Below are positions 16,252 to 25,329 of a stretch of 64,000 nucleotides of DNA, piece after piece. The stretch comes from UBA2779 sp965232165. Lineage in GTDB: Bacteria > Spirochaetota > Spirochaetia > DSM-2461. Under the pieces are notes generated by a model. It searched no databases and was not told where the DNA came from. It saw only the letters and a list, made by a program, of their open reading frames with translations. The stretch covers positions 1,922,001-1,986,000 of the forward strand of contig CBDDOY010000001.1 of the NCBI GenBank assembly GCA_965232165.1, in the 5' to 3' direction. The position numbers were made by a program, and so were the translations under genes. How positions within the stretch are numbered: the stretch's first letter is position 1; the number at the start of each line of letters is the position of its first letter.

Positions 16252-17973
16252 ATGCACTACCTTGACGAATCCCATATCCTTCTCTTTCTCGTTCAGGTCT
16301 TCATCCTCATGGGGTGTGCGCGGGGACTTGGCGGGTTGTTTCGCAGGTGGAAGCAGCCCGCCTTGACAGCTGAGATTCTCGTGGGTGTCTTGCTGGGGCC
16401 TACGTTGCTCGGCCGGTTTCTGCCCGGTCTACAGGCCTCGTTATTTCCCCCCGATGCGATACAGCAGGCCATGCTAGACACCATTGCATGGCTTGGGGTT
16501 CTGCTCCTCCTTCTGGACACCGGACTGGAGATTGACTTCTCCATCGCATGGCGGCAACGTGGCAGTGCACTTGTAATCGCTGTCTCCGATGTCATTATTC
16601 CCATGATTATCGCCTTTTGTGCGGTGGTCTTTCTGCCCGAACACTACATGGTTAACCCAAACCAGCGGATTGTGTTCTCGCTCTTCATGGCGACCATTAT
16701 GACCATTAGCGCCATGCCTGTGGCCGCGCGCGTGCTGCACGACATGAACCTGCTGAAGGCAGACCTTGGGTTCCTTGTGATGTCTGCCCTGACCGTCAAT
16801 GATATTATTGGATGGGTTCTGTTCACCATTATTCTGGGTATATTCACAACGGCTACCGCCTCAATCGGCTCCGTTGTCCTTATCTTCGCCGCAACCCTGG
16901 GCTTTGTTTTCCTAGCCCTTACGATTGGACGCTGGCTCTCCATCAGGGGATTCAACGCATTACACCGTATGAACGCCCCTGAACCTGCGACATCACTGAC
17001 GATCACCGTATTGCTGGGACTGTTATTCGGCGCATTCACACAGAAGCTGGGCGTTCATGCTCTCTTCGGTTTCTTCATTGCCGGTGTTGTTGTCGGTGAG
17101 GCGAAGAGCGTGTCAGAACGCACAAGAGGCATCATCTCACAGATGGTTCATTCCTTGTTTGTCCCTCTATTCTTTGCGAATATCGGACTCAAAATCGATT
17201 TTCTCACAGGTTTCGATCCTCTTCTTGTCGCTCTTATGTGCGTGATAGGCATTGCCGGGCGATATTTAGGCGCCTGGGTTGGCGTGCTATTTACCAATGT
17301 CCCTCAGATCAATCGCAGCCTTATCGCAATTTCACATACACCGGGCGGGATGATGGAAATCGTAGTGGCCCTCCTCGCCCTTGAGACCGGTCTCATAACT
17401 CCTGTGGTATTCATTGCCATCGTATTCAGCGCCGTGTTTTCTTCTGCATTCGTGGGACCATGGATATCGATATCTCTGGCCCGTCGGCAATGGATTGAGC
17501 CGTCACAGTTCCTGATGAGTGAAACAATCATCCCGGCACTGGCGGGCACGACCAGCGATGACGCAATCCACGAGCTTGCGTCCGTCATAGCGCTTCAGGT
17601 GGATTTGCCCGATGCTTCAGTGCTTTTTGAGCATGCGCTGAAGCGTGAACATGAATTCGGCACCGGAATCGGTGCCGGAATAGCGATTCCTCATGCGCAC
17701 GTGGAAGGTCTGAGGAACCCCGTTATCGCCTTTGGCCGATCCCTGGAGGGGATTCAATGGGACTCACCCGATGGACAGCCTGTTAGAGATGTCTTTTTTC
17801 TCGCCACTCCGCTTGGCACGGAGGATGTCCATGTTCATGTGCTTTCATCAATCGCCACGGCGCTGGCATCGGCGGAAAACCGCACTCTTATCGAAGAAGC
17901 TGCGGATTCCGATAGTTTGTTCCGGGTTCTACATGAACTATTGAAGCATAAGAAATCCGAATTGAACACATAA
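16252..17973 (+). CDS. Cation:proton antiporter fused to a PTS EIIA-type domain
   Basis: The 573-aa protein has an N-terminal Na+/H+ (KefB/CPA2-type) exchanger of about 12 membrane spans (residues ~5-410; QPALTAEILVGVLLGPTLLG near the start, ALTVNDIIGW carrying the conserved Asp in the middle). A cytoplasmic domain matching the PTS EIIA type 2 fold follows, with GAGIAIPHAHVEGLRNP holding the phosphorylatable histidine. It probably exports Na+ or K+ in exchange for H+. The EIIA domain suggests control by PTS phosphorylation state or a sensory role. ATG 16252 is preferred over TTG 16228 because AGGAG lies 8 bases upstream. Confidence 0.88.
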   Translation: MHYLDESHILLFLVQVFILMGCARGLGGLFRRWKQPALTAEILVGVLLGPTLLGRFLPGLQASLFPPDAIQQAMLDTIAWLGVLLLLLDTGLEIDFSIAWRQRGSALVIAVSDVIIPMIIAFCAVVFLPEHYMVNPNQRIVFSLFMATIMTISAMPVAARVLHDMNLLKADLGFLVMSALTVNDIIGWVLFTIILGIFTTATASIGSVVLIFAATLGFVFLALTIGRWLSIRGFNALHRMNAPEPATSLTITVLLGLLFGAFTQKLGVHALFGFFIAGVVVGEAKSVSERTRGIISQMVHSLFVPLFFANIGLKIDFLTGFDPLLVALMCVIGIAGRYLGAWVGVLFTNVPQINRSLIAISHTPGGMMEIVVALLALETGLITPVVFIAIVFSAVFSSAFVGPWISISLARRQWIEPSQFLMSETIIPALAGTTSDDAIHELASVIALQVDLPDASVLFEHALKREHEFGTGIGAGIAIPHAHVEGLRNPVIAFGRSLEGIQWDSPDGQPVRDVFFLATPLGTEDVHVHVLSSIATALASAENRTLIEEAADSDSLFRVLHELLKHKKSELNT

Positions 17974-18017
17974 GCACTCTGAGGTTTCTGACCTGATTTC
18001 AAGCTATCTGTATATAA

Positions 18018-18181
18018 GGGCACCTCTAAGAAACAGCTTTAGGAAATTGACGAAGAAATTTTTGTCGATACAAGGCGGCAAAAGCTCAAGGGCGTAGCTT
18101 AAGCTACGTGAGCATTTTGACAACGCAGTAGCGGCGGAGAAGTTCGAGTCAAGAACTAAATGGGGTTTTTTAGAGGTGCCC
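18018..18181 (+). repeat. Repeat family A (MITE), copy 4
   Basis: This 164-bp copy is flanked on both sides by ATAA, a perfect 4-bp target duplication. Its centre, GGGCGTAGCTTAAGCTACG, is an almost exact palindrome. It stands 45 bp after the antiporter gene. Confidence 0.95.
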
Positions 18182-18319
18182 ATAAGTTAGGTGGTTTATA
18201 TAGAATTGATTCTCTAGTCATCTGTGTTTATCTGCGGATTGAACCACGGATACACGGAAGGTATGAAGCATGGCTTTTGATTTGTTTCATTGATTTGGTG
18301 AAAATTTTAGCCTGATGGA

Positions 18320-18436
18320 GGCGCAAGGGATTGAAACGGAAATGCCGCCGGCTGCCCCGGCGATTGGCAATGAGCCGGGGGGCAGGCAGCCGGAATAAGG
18401 CATTGGAGTGGAAAGCCCGACCCGAAGGGTTGCGCC
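18320..18436 (+). repeat. Repeat family B, copy 1: 117-bp nested hairpin element
   Basis: The outer stem GGCGCAA/TTGCGCC, an inner AATGCC/GGCATT, then CCGGCTGCC/GGCAGCCGG and CCCCGGC/GCCGGGG can form one long nested structure. The 3' part contains CCCGACCCGAAGGG. A second copy of identical length lies at 51994-52110 and a partial one at 41868. It could be a structured RNA, a REP-like palindrome or a small mobile unit. The rest of 18182-18602 shows no gene. Confidence 0.75.
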
Positions 18437-18550
18437 AAATACTGATTGTTGTATTTGCGGTGCATGGGCATCCTTCAGTTTGTATACAGTGATATCTTGA
18501 GCGAGTCAAACTGGGGGGCCATCATATTGCAGTCTTCTGAACATCTGCTA

Positions 18551-18579
18551 TTGACAGCCCCTGATGCCTTTGGCATACT
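18551..18579 (+). promoter_or_regulatory. Putative promoter of tRNA-Leu
   Basis: TTGACA (18551-18556) and CATACT (18574-18579) are separated by exactly 17 bp, with the tRNA starting 24 bases later. This is the best promoter match in the window. Confidence 0.65.
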
Positions 18580-18602
18580 TATAGCTTCAGGACACTCTTT
18601 AT

Positions 18603-18686
18603 GCAGCAATGGTGGAATTGGTAGACACGCTAGCTTGAGGGGCTAGTGGCAGCGATGCCGTGGAGGTTCAAGTCCTCTTTGCTGCA
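18603..18686 (+). tRNA. tRNA-Leu(GAG)
   Basis: This 84-nt class II tRNA has acceptor GCAGCAA/TTGCTGC, anticodon stem CTAGC/GCTAG around TTGAGGG (anticodon GAG), a long variable arm TGGCAGCGATGCCGT and T-loop TTCAAGT. CCA is not encoded. Confidence 0.94.
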
Positions 18687-18694
18687 AATTCAAT

Positions 18695-20212
18695 CTACAT
18701 TAGGGTATGCTTTTCTGCACCCCTTCCATGGTGAATGGTGAAATGACAGCTTGCGAGATTCGCCTCAAGTGTGGCCTGGTATTCCTTGTATTCCCATTTG
18801 AGGCGCAGCAGGGATTTTTCGGAGTTGTCAATGGTGAGGCGGGCGTTATGGCCGAAGGCGCCGAAGGTGTTGCGAAACTTCAGCAGCTTAAGCTGTTTTT
18901 GAACGAGGGGAAGGGCTGTCCGCCTCTTCAGTTCTTCTCGGCTTAACGATGTGCGGTTGATTTCCTTGTGCCCGTCCCGGGTTGCGGCCTGATAATCATT
19001 GGTTCCGCCGAAGAGGTCAAGATACCACACCTGAGGAATGCCGGGCATGAAAATCTGAATGGCCCTGGCTAGAAGAAGTTTCCTCTCATCCTCGGCAAGG
19101 GCGCTGAAGAAGGCTGCGTTCACTTGGTAGTAGGAGATTTTCCGGCCGTCGGCACCGTATAGATTTTTGACAAAACCGCCACGGGAGGTGATCAATGCGA
19201 TGAGATTTTCGATGCGTTCGCTATCGAGAAGTCCGGAGGCATCCAGCACAGGGATACCGTCATGGCAGCCTAACATATTGACCGTGCGGTATCCTTCAGT
19301 TCTGATTTCCTCTATCCAGGGTGCCAAGCGGCTCGCGTCGGCGTTCTCCAGAGCATCGATTATCAAAGAGGGGAAGAAGAAGTCATAGAATCGATACCCC
19401 TCATTGGCCAGCTTCCTGTGCATGCCTTCTGCATAGGCTGCATGAATCTCAGGGAGCAGTTCTATCTTCTTACCGGCCGCCATGCCCCGAATACGCCGCA
19501 GATATTCCCAAGTTCCCGGCTCGTTGAAGAAATTTTTCGCCCCAACTTCCTTGTGCAGGTAGGCAAAGGCATCTAGCCGTATGATGCGCGCTCCGTAGGC
19601 GGCAAGTTTCTGAATCGTATCGTTATAAAACCGCCATACCAGTGCCGATTTCGCATTGAGATCGACCTGTCCAAGTATGTTCTTCGCATCATGGGGGTCA
19701 GTTTTCTGATAGAAGGTGTTCCAATAATACCGAGAAGAACCGTCAGGAAAGGGGACTTTGAGTATGGGCAGTTGAGGCTTCCTCATGAACAGCCTGGCCA
19801 GATGCTCTTCCTCGGGCATGGCATAGCCCTCTGAACCGACATGGCTATGTCCCTTCCAGAACTCATTCCAGTCGATGAACATTTCAAGATATGGTGATGA
19901 ATCACCCTCTAGGAGCAGGTCCTGAAACTGCGATGAACGCACCGAAAGATGGTTAAGGACGAAATCCAGTTTCAGTCCGATGCCGAGTCGGTGCAAACTC
20001 TCGATATCCTCTTTGCGGGCGAGGTCTTCGTTAAGATCGTAGGAAACAATGGAAAATCCCCTGTCCAAATCCGATTGAAACATGGACGGCAATATGTAGA
20101 GATATTCAAAAGCATCTCTGAAATCCTCGTCGGCGAGCAGAGAAACCAGGGCTGAGAGGCTCCCTCCGCAACTGTCGGGATAGGCGTTGAGCATCACCCC
20201 GTCTGTGTTCAA
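18695..20212 (-). CDS. GH13 subfamily 18-type glycoside phosphorylase (sucrose or glucosylglycerate phosphorylase-like)
   Basis: The 505-aa protein opens LNAYPDSCGGSLSALVSLL, the signature start of sucrose-phosphorylase-type GH13 enzymes, which lack the usual alpha-amylase N-terminus. Catalytic residues are visible: nucleophile Asp in IIRLDAFAYLHK (~residue 210), acid/base Glu in LLPEIHAAYAEG (~250) and the HD pair in NMLGCHDGIPVLD. Such enzymes split a glucosyl bond with phosphate to give glucose 1-phosphate. The true acceptor (fructose, glycerol, glycerate) cannot be read. The start overlaps the stop of the upstream kinase by 4 bp, suggesting the kinase handles one of the products. Confidence 0.85.
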   Translation of the reverse strand: MNTDGVMLNAYPDSCGGSLSALVSLLADEDFRDAFEYLYILPSMFQSDLDRGFSIVSYDLNEDLARKEDIESLHRLGIGLKLDFVLNHLSVRSSQFQDLLLEGDSSPYLEMFIDWNEFWKGHSHVGSEGYAMPEEEHLARLFMRKPQLPILKVPFPDGSSRYYWNTFYQKTDPHDAKNILGQVDLNAKSALVWRFYNDTIQKLAAYGARIIRLDAFAYLHKEVGAKNFFNEPGTWEYLRRIRGMAAGKKIELLPEIHAAYAEGMHRKLANEGYRFYDFFFPSLIIDALENADASRLAPWIEEIRTEGYRTVNMLGCHDGIPVLDASGLLDSERIENLIALITSRGGFVKNLYGADGRKISYYQVNAAFFSALAEDERKLLLARAIQIFMPGIPQVWYLDLFGGTNDYQAATRDGHKEINRTSLSREELKRRTALPLVQKQLKLLKFRNTFGAFGHNARLTIDNSEKSLLRLKWEYKEYQATLEANLASCHFTIHHGRGAEKHTLM

Positions 20213-21117
20213 ATTTGGTCCTTTGCTGTCTGCTCATGGGAGATTATCGTTCCGGCCTTGGTAATGATTATCCGGGCGTTCTGGGATTGGCGGTTAATCA
20301 TGGACTGTTCAATGTCAAGGACGAGTCGCGTAAAGGGGGTGTCTGTGTGTGCGTCCCGTCCACGAATACGGCGATGTTCTGCGGTTTCATCCGGACTGCT
20401 ATAGAGGAATATGGGAAAATCCACGCCTTGCAGGTGAGGGCTGTTGCCATGGGTCCATTCTATGATCATCACCGGGGTTTCCGAGAAGTCAACCACATCG
20501 AATCTTGTGTCCCCTGGGGCTCTTCCCATGCGTTTCAGGGGAATCGGCTTCTTTGAGTCTTTGAAAAGCGTGATGATATTGTTCAAAGTGCCGAAATCCA
20601 TCTCCTCCGGCGAACCTAAGTATTCGCAGAGGGCCTTCCGGCCCGCACACTGAAAAGTCTGAATTCCGAGATGGGTTTTCCCTTCCTCTGGGTTTGCGTC
20701 CATGCCTCCGGCGATGAGCTGTGTCAGGTCTTTACTCCATTCAGCATTGAAATTTTCATGATTAACCATGGCCGCCCAGCCGGAGTCTCGGAAGCGATTG
20801 AGGCGTTCCGCATCATTGAGCGCCGAATAACGGAAGGGGTAGTTGTCCCCTGAAAGAAGATAGGGTGTAAACCCCGCACGGCGGCAATACTGGGCCAGGA
20901 GGGAACCAATTTCGGACTTCCCTGCACCGGAACCTCCGAAGACGGATACCAGGGTCTTGGCGGAATGTCTGCTTCTGAGGAAGCTCTCCAGGTGCGGGAA
21001 GATAAGCCCGGCCCTATGGATGTGTGAGTCATCGATGCGAATCTTATCGCCGGGCATGTCTCCGGACTGCGGCCAATCGTTTTCAGCTAATTCATCGAGC
21101 TTAGGAATGATATTCAT
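20209..21117 (-). CDS. P-loop kinase coupled to the GH13 phosphorylase
   Basis: The 302-aa protein has a Walker A motif VFGGSGAGKSEIGSLLA (~residue 58-74) and a Walker B-like hydrophobic strand ending MIIEWTHG. The overall plan resembles uridine kinase, adenylylsulfate kinase and D-glycerate kinases of the P-loop fold. I cannot name the substrate. It is translated immediately before the GH13 phosphorylase (ATGA overlap), so a phosphorylatable product of that enzyme, such as glycerate or a sugar, is the best guess. It follows leuD by 7 bp and may be in the same transcript. Confidence 0.7.
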   Translation of the reverse strand: MNIIPKLDELAENDWPQSGDMPGDKIRIDDSHIHRAGLIFPHLESFLRSRHSAKTLVSVFGGSGAGKSEIGSLLAQYCRRAGFTPYLLSGDNYPFRYSALNDAERLNRFRDSGWAAMVNHENFNAEWSKDLTQLIAGGMDANPEEGKTHLGIQTFQCAGRKALCEYLGSPEEMDFGTLNNIITLFKDSKKPIPLKRMGRAPGDTRFDVVDFSETPVMIIEWTHGNSPHLQGVDFPIFLYSSPDETAEHRRIRGRDAHTDTPFTRLVLDIEQSMINRQSQNARIIITKAGTIISHEQTAKDQI

Positions 21118-21124
21118 GAGTGTT

Positions 21125-21727
21125 CTAATCAGTCTCCATGTAAGGAAGCTTCGCGGCGACTTTCTCTATTGCGTCCATGGATTCGGCGAGTACGGCAGTG
21201 GAGTCCCAGGTGCCGTCCAGCAATGCCTGCCTGTAGGAATTCGGCATGTCGGCTTCCCGCCTGTTACCATCGGCCTCAACCGTCATGGAAACAAGGTCTA
21301 TGCAGATTTCCGTCTCGGGATGGCGTTCGGCTTGGTCCTGTAACCGGCTCATCTCGGCGGCCTTGAGCATCACTGCCGGAATGCCGAGAGAGGAGCAGTT
21401 GCCCGCGAATATCTCGGCGAAGGATTCGCCGATGATGGCCCGTATGCCATAGTCTTTGAGGGACTGGGGAGCATGTTCTCTGGACGATCCACAGCCAAAA
21501 TTGGCGTTGACCAACAGTATGGAGTGGCTGGCAAAGCGGGCATCGTCAAATGGATGACCCTTGCTCGCTCCATTATCATCAAAGCGCTCGTCATGAAATA
21601 CGTGAGCCCCGAGACCGCTGAAAGTGATGACTTTCATGAACCTGGCCGGAATAATCCGGTCTGTGTCGATGTCATTCCCCCGCACGGCAATGCCCCGCCC
21701 TTTAAGACTGCTGATGGATTGATTCAT
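21125..21727 (-). CDS. leuD: 3-isopropylmalate dehydratase small subunit
   Basis: The 200-aa swivel-domain protein of the aconitase superfamily has GNDIDTDRIIPARFMK near the N-terminus and the loop NFGCGSSREHAPQSLKDYG (~residues 75-95). With LeuC it isomerises 2-isopropylmalate to 3-isopropylmalate in leucine synthesis. It overlaps leuC by 4 bp. No leuA or leuB lies nearby. Confidence 0.93.
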   Translation of the reverse strand: MNQSISSLKGRGIAVRGNDIDTDRIIPARFMKVITFSGLGAHVFHDERFDDNGASKGHPFDDARFASHSILLVNANFGCGSSREHAPQSLKDYGIRAIIGESFAEIFAGNCSSLGIPAVMLKAAEMSRLQDQAERHPETEICIDLVSMTVEADGNRREADMPNSYRQALLDGTWDSTAVLAESMDAIEKVAAKLPYMETD

Positions 21728-23127
21728 TGGATGCCTCCTATTTTCCTGACATCTGTTATTTCACCGGTAATAGCGGCTGCGGCCGCCATGCATGGGCTGA
21801 GAAGCAGTGTTCTGCCGGTCGGGGAGCCCTGGCGGCCGATGAAGTTCCGGTTTGATGTGCTCGCCGACAACTGCCTGCCGGAAAGCTTGTCAGGGTTCAT
21901 GGCCAGGCACATGGAACAGCCCGCCAAACGCCACTGGAAGCCGGCTTCGCTAAAGATTTCATCCAAGCCTTCGTCCTGTGCGGCCTTGGCCACCTGCCGG
22001 CTTCCCGGAACGGCGAGTGCGGTGACATGCGCGGCGACTCGGCGGCCTTTCACGATTTCGGCCGCCTCCCGCAGATCGGAAAGACGTCCATTGGTGCATG
22101 AGCCGATGAAGACCACATCGATTTTCTTTCCTTCGATGGACTCGCCGGGGGAGAATTCCATGTATTCATAGGCCCGCTTTGCCGTTTCCCGTTCGTCTTC
22201 AGGCAGAAGTGCGATCTCCGGCAGGGTGCCGTCAATGGCCACAACCTGTCCGGGATTGATGCCCCAAGTTACCATGGGTTTGAGCGTGTCGGCCGAGAAA
22301 ACCACTTCATCTTCGTAATGGGCATCTTCATCCGATTTCATCTCTTCGCCAAAGGACTTCATCCGCTCGAAATTCCTTATATGAGGACGGCCTCTCATCC
22401 ATTCATAGGTAACATCGTCTGGATTGACATAGCCGACACGGGCCCCGCCTTCGATGCTCATGTTGCACAGTGTCATGCGCTGCTCCATCGTCAGCGCTTC
22501 AATGGTCTTGCCGCTGTACTCATAGGCATAACCGAGGCCGCCGTTGACTCCCAGACGGCCGATGAGGGCCAGAATAAGGTCTTTGGCACCGACCCCCGGG
22601 CCGAGTCGCCCGTCTATCCGAATTCGGCGGACCTTGGGTTTTGAGATTGCCATGGTGCCTGTCGCGAGTATGTCGCGCACCTGGCTGGTGCCGATGCCGA
22701 AGGCAATCGCCCCAAAGGCTCCATGGGTGGCCGTATGGGAATCACCGCAGGCGATGGTCATGCCTGGCTGGGTGAGGCCCTGTTCCGGTCCTGTCACGTG
22801 AACGATACCCTGGCTCGCCGATTCAATGCCGAAGTATGATATGCCGTACTTCCTGGTATTCCTTTCCAATGCCTGGAGCATTTCTTCTGCCAGAGGATCG
22901 GCGAGAGGCCTCTCCAGACTGTCAGTTGGGATGATGTGATCGACGGTCGCGAAAGTTCTGCCGGGATATTTCACCCCTAGACCCTTCTCCTCCAGCATTC
23001 CGAATGCCTGAGGAGATGTCACCTCGTGGATGAGGTGACATCCTATGAATAATTGGTCCTGCCCCGTCGGCAATGTCCTCACCTTGTGACATTCCCAGAC
23101 CTTTTCAAGTAAATTTTTTCCAGCCAA
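21724..23127 (-). CDS. leuC: 3-isopropylmalate dehydratase large subunit
   Basis: The 467-aa aconitase-fold protein shows TIACGDSHTATHGAFGAIAF, FIGSCTNGRLSDLR and AGCSMCLAMN, which carry the 4Fe-4S cluster cysteines (one in GSCTNG, two in CSMC). The length matches the bacterial LeuC1 type of about 465 residues, and the HEVTSPQAF segment is typical of LeuC rather than aconitase. AAGGAGG precedes the start. It is the first gene of the reverse-strand run leuC-leuD-kinase-phosphorylase. Confidence 0.95.
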   Translation of the reverse strand: MAGKNLLEKVWECHKVRTLPTGQDQLFIGCHLIHEVTSPQAFGMLEEKGLGVKYPGRTFATVDHIIPTDSLERPLADPLAEEMLQALERNTRKYGISYFGIESASQGIVHVTGPEQGLTQPGMTIACGDSHTATHGAFGAIAFGIGTSQVRDILATGTMAISKPKVRRIRIDGRLGPGVGAKDLILALIGRLGVNGGLGYAYEYSGKTIEALTMEQRMTLCNMSIEGGARVGYVNPDDVTYEWMRGRPHIRNFERMKSFGEEMKSDEDAHYEDEVVFSADTLKPMVTWGINPGQVVAIDGTLPEIALLPEDERETAKRAYEYMEFSPGESIEGKKIDVVFIGSCTNGRLSDLREAAEIVKGRRVAAHVTALAVPGSRQVAKAAQDEGLDEIFSEAGFQWRLAGCSMCLAMNPDKLSGRQLSASTSNRNFIGRQGSPTGRTLLLSPCMAAAAAITGEITDVRKIGGIQ

Positions 23128-23192
23128 TGCTTTCCTCCTTATTTAAGGAACCTTCAGCGGTACCCGCAAGACTCTTCTGCCCTGTAATCACT

Positions 23193-23972
23193 TCATTCTT
23201 TCCAGGGGAATATCATCCCCTTCAAGGTTCTTGTCCCCACCCTCTCCCTGTCCTCCATGAGCAGCTTCTGCCAAGGGATATCTCCGTGCTTCGCATCGGG
23301 GTGTTCCGCCATCCAATCATATTTATGCATCAGCAGCTTCATGGCCGCATTGATATAGAGCAGAATTCCCGCCGGGCCGAAGGCGGCAAAGGCCGTTAAT
23401 GGCCAGAGTATAAACTGCAACGGTATCATTATGAAGCCGATAAACAGCGACAAAAGGAAGTTGTCAAGCATGATCAACAGGCTTTTTTTCAAAGACTTAA
23501 ATACACCGTCGTTCATTCGACTCCTCACGGCAAAAAACCATATCGCCGTAAGATAGAAGCCAAATCCCATCCAGAAAAGCAGTGCCCACGCTGCAATTCC
23601 GAAAAAATTCTTGATGGTAAGGTAATAATTCATCCCCAGTGTGGATATGACTGCCGTTCCCATCAGCAGGAGGGAAAATGCCAGGCTCGCCCTCCAGGTG
23701 GTTCTTACCGACCGGCTTACATTGCCCCATTTAGGAGGATGATAATCGGCCATGTCCGACATGAGCCGGGAAACCGCACCGAGTGCGATGCCGAGTATGA
23801 GGAGGAAGATGGCCAGGGCAAGCATTCCCGTCACTCCTCGATTCTCCATGAGCCAATACACCGGCCATAAACCCGCCAATATGACGAACAACAGGGCAAA
23901 ATTCGTCAGGATGAAGCCGATGAAATTGTCCCAGGCATCGTAAAATGATTTTTTAAGGGAAAAAATAAACAT
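23193..23972 (-). CDS. Integral membrane protein, DUF624-like
   Basis: The 259-aa protein has about six hydrophobic spans and an N-terminus (SLKKSFYDAWDNFIGFILTN) resembling YesL/DUF624 proteins often found near transport genes. The function is unknown. A TTG start at 23993 would overlap the previous gene. ATG 23972 is chosen because it leaves a 7-bp gap and a standard N-terminus. The C-terminal ~35 residues are charged and likely cytoplasmic. Confidence 0.65.
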   Translation of the reverse strand: MFIFSLKKSFYDAWDNFIGFILTNFALLFVILAGLWPVYWLMENRGVTGMLALAIFLLILGIALGAVSRLMSDMADYHPPKWGNVSRSVRTTWRASLAFSLLLMGTAVISTLGMNYYLTIKNFFGIAAWALLFWMGFGFYLTAIWFFAVRSRMNDGVFKSLKKSLLIMLDNFLLSLFIGFIMIPLQFILWPLTAFAAFGPAGILLYINAAMKLLMHKYDWMAEHPDAKHGDIPWQKLLMEDRERVGTRTLKGMIFPWKE

Positions 23973-23979
23973 ACCGGTT

Positions 23980-24672
23980 CTATAAATTGACAATCTTGTT
24001 GTGCTTCTTCCAATGCCGAGCCAGGTACACTAATGGGGTGTCGGCAACGGCCACTAACCATTTCAGCAGATATGTGGTTACGACGATCTCCCAGAACTCC
24101 TTGGCAGGAACGACTCCAACGAATGCAATCGCACAGAATACAATCGAATCGATGATTTGACTGAGCATGGTTGACAGATTATTGCGTATCCATATCCACT
24201 TGCTATCGGGCTGCCGACTTTTAAGCAAAGCGTACATCCAGATATCATGAACCTGGCTCACGCCATAGGCAATGAAACTGGCCAGGGCAATGCGGGGAAG
24301 AAATTGATAGAGCTTCTTCATATTCTCATGGGCGGTATCTATCACAGATGGTTCAAAGAGAAGGGTGATATTCATAAACAGCGTCAGGGTAACCAGGGCA
24401 ATGAACCCCATGCCCACGGCCCATCCGGCATCCTTCTTGCCATGGTTCTCTGAGAGTATGTCCGTGGCAAGGAAACTCGTCGCATAGACGATGTTGCCCA
24501 GGGAGGCGGTTATCCCGAAGAGTTCCACAATTTTGAAGACCTGGAGATTTGCGATGATGATCGAGATGGGTACCCATGCGATGAGCCCCGCACGCCCGAA
24601 TAAACGATAAGCAACCAGAATCCACACGAAATTGAAAATGAGCAAGATAAACCATAACCATTCGTTCGTCAT
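23980..24672 (-). CDS. Queuosine precursor transporter (VUT/YhhQ family)
   Basis: The 230-aa protein has about six spans with the family features NIVYATSFLATDILSENHGK (residues ~65-84, holding the conserved TDILSE) and WIRNNLSTMLSQIIDSIVF. The family imports queuosine precursors (preQ0/preQ1 or queuine) for tRNA modification. ATG 24672 has GGAAGGA just upstream and overlaps the stop of the preceding lipoprotein by 4 bp. A longer frame to 24711 exists without such support. Confidence 0.88.
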   Translation of the reverse strand: MTNEWLWFILLIFNFVWILVAYRLFGRAGLIAWVPISIIIANLQVFKIVELFGITASLGNIVYATSFLATDILSENHGKKDAGWAVGMGFIALVTLTLFMNITLLFEPSVIDTAHENMKKLYQFLPRIALASFIAYGVSQVHDIWMYALLKSRQPDSKWIWIRNNLSTMLSQIIDSIVFCAIAFVGVVPAKEFWEIVVTTYLLKWLVAVADTPLVYLARHWKKHNKIVNL

Positions 24673-25061
24673 CGAAAGTCCTTCCCGTCCAAGCGCAGAA
24701 CAGGGCTCCAATAGCTCGTTTTTTCCAGGTCAAAGCTTCTAATTCTGTACCACCTGGTCATTCCCTTCGAGAAGGGTAATTCAATATGCGTACCGCTCAT
24801 TGTCCAGTTCTGCAGTACGCGCTGAAAATCCTCTGAATCCGATTCCTGTAATTCATATCCGCTTGCACCGTTAATCTTATCCCAAGTAAGCAGGAAATGT
24901 CCAAGGGGGCGAAGAACGGGCTTTCCAAACTGGGGTCTGGGAAACAAATTCTCGGTGTCGATGGCGTCTGCATCCACGGGGAAGCCGTCCTGTTGATCCG
25001 TTACACATCCGAAGGCGGCGAGCACAGAGGCTAAGATTATCAGCAATATCGTTCTCATCAT
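24669..25061 (-). CDS. Small lipoprotein with fibronectin-III-like segment, start abutting a MITE
   Basis: The 130-aa protein has a signal peptide with lipobox (SVLAAFGC, Cys ~residue 19). The second half, containing GASGYELQESDSEDF, looks like a fibronectin type III strand pattern. The function is unknown. The frame is open through the whole repeat upstream, but those 45 extra residues are repeat-encoded. The ATG at 25061 lies 2 bp from the repeat end, whose AGAGGTG sits 5 bases before the start and would act as the ribosome binding site. It is coupled to the following transporter gene (ATGA). Confidence 0.7.
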   Translation of the reverse strand: MMRTILLIILASVLAAFGCVTDQQDGFPVDADAIDTENLFPRPQFGKPVLRPLGHFLLTWDKINGASGYELQESDSEDFQRVLQNWTMSGTHIELPFSKGMTRWYRIRSFDLEKTSYWSPVLRLDGKDFR

Positions 25062-25063
25062 AA

Positions 25064-25225
25064 GGGCACCTCTAAGAAACAGCTTTAGGAAATTGACGAA
25101 GCAATTTTTTGTCGATACAAGGCTGCAAAAGCGGAGCGTAGCTGGGCTTAGTTGAGCATTTTGACAACGCAGTAGCGGCGGAAAAGTTCGAGTCAAGAAC
25201 TAAACGGGGTTTTTTAGAGGTGCCC
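25064..25225 (+). repeat. Repeat family A (MITE), copy 5
   Basis: This 162-bp copy has flanks ATAA and ATAG (3 of 4 match). Its left end on the reverse strand provides AGAGGTG directly upstream of the lipoprotein start codon at 25061, so it separates that gene from any ancestral promoter. Confidence 0.93.
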
Positions 25226-25329
25226 ATAGGTTATTTCATCTATCATAGGCAAAATACACGCCTTTTGGCAGGCCCTGAACACTCATCGAATCTGATAAGT
25301 TCAAATTCGATGAGCGCCGTGCAGCGCCG

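Noticed and set aside
24669..25196. 175-aa protein including the repeat-coded N-terminus
   Set aside because: The extra 45 residues are translated family A sequence. A lipoprotein signal starts at the ATG next to the repeat with a good ribosome binding site.
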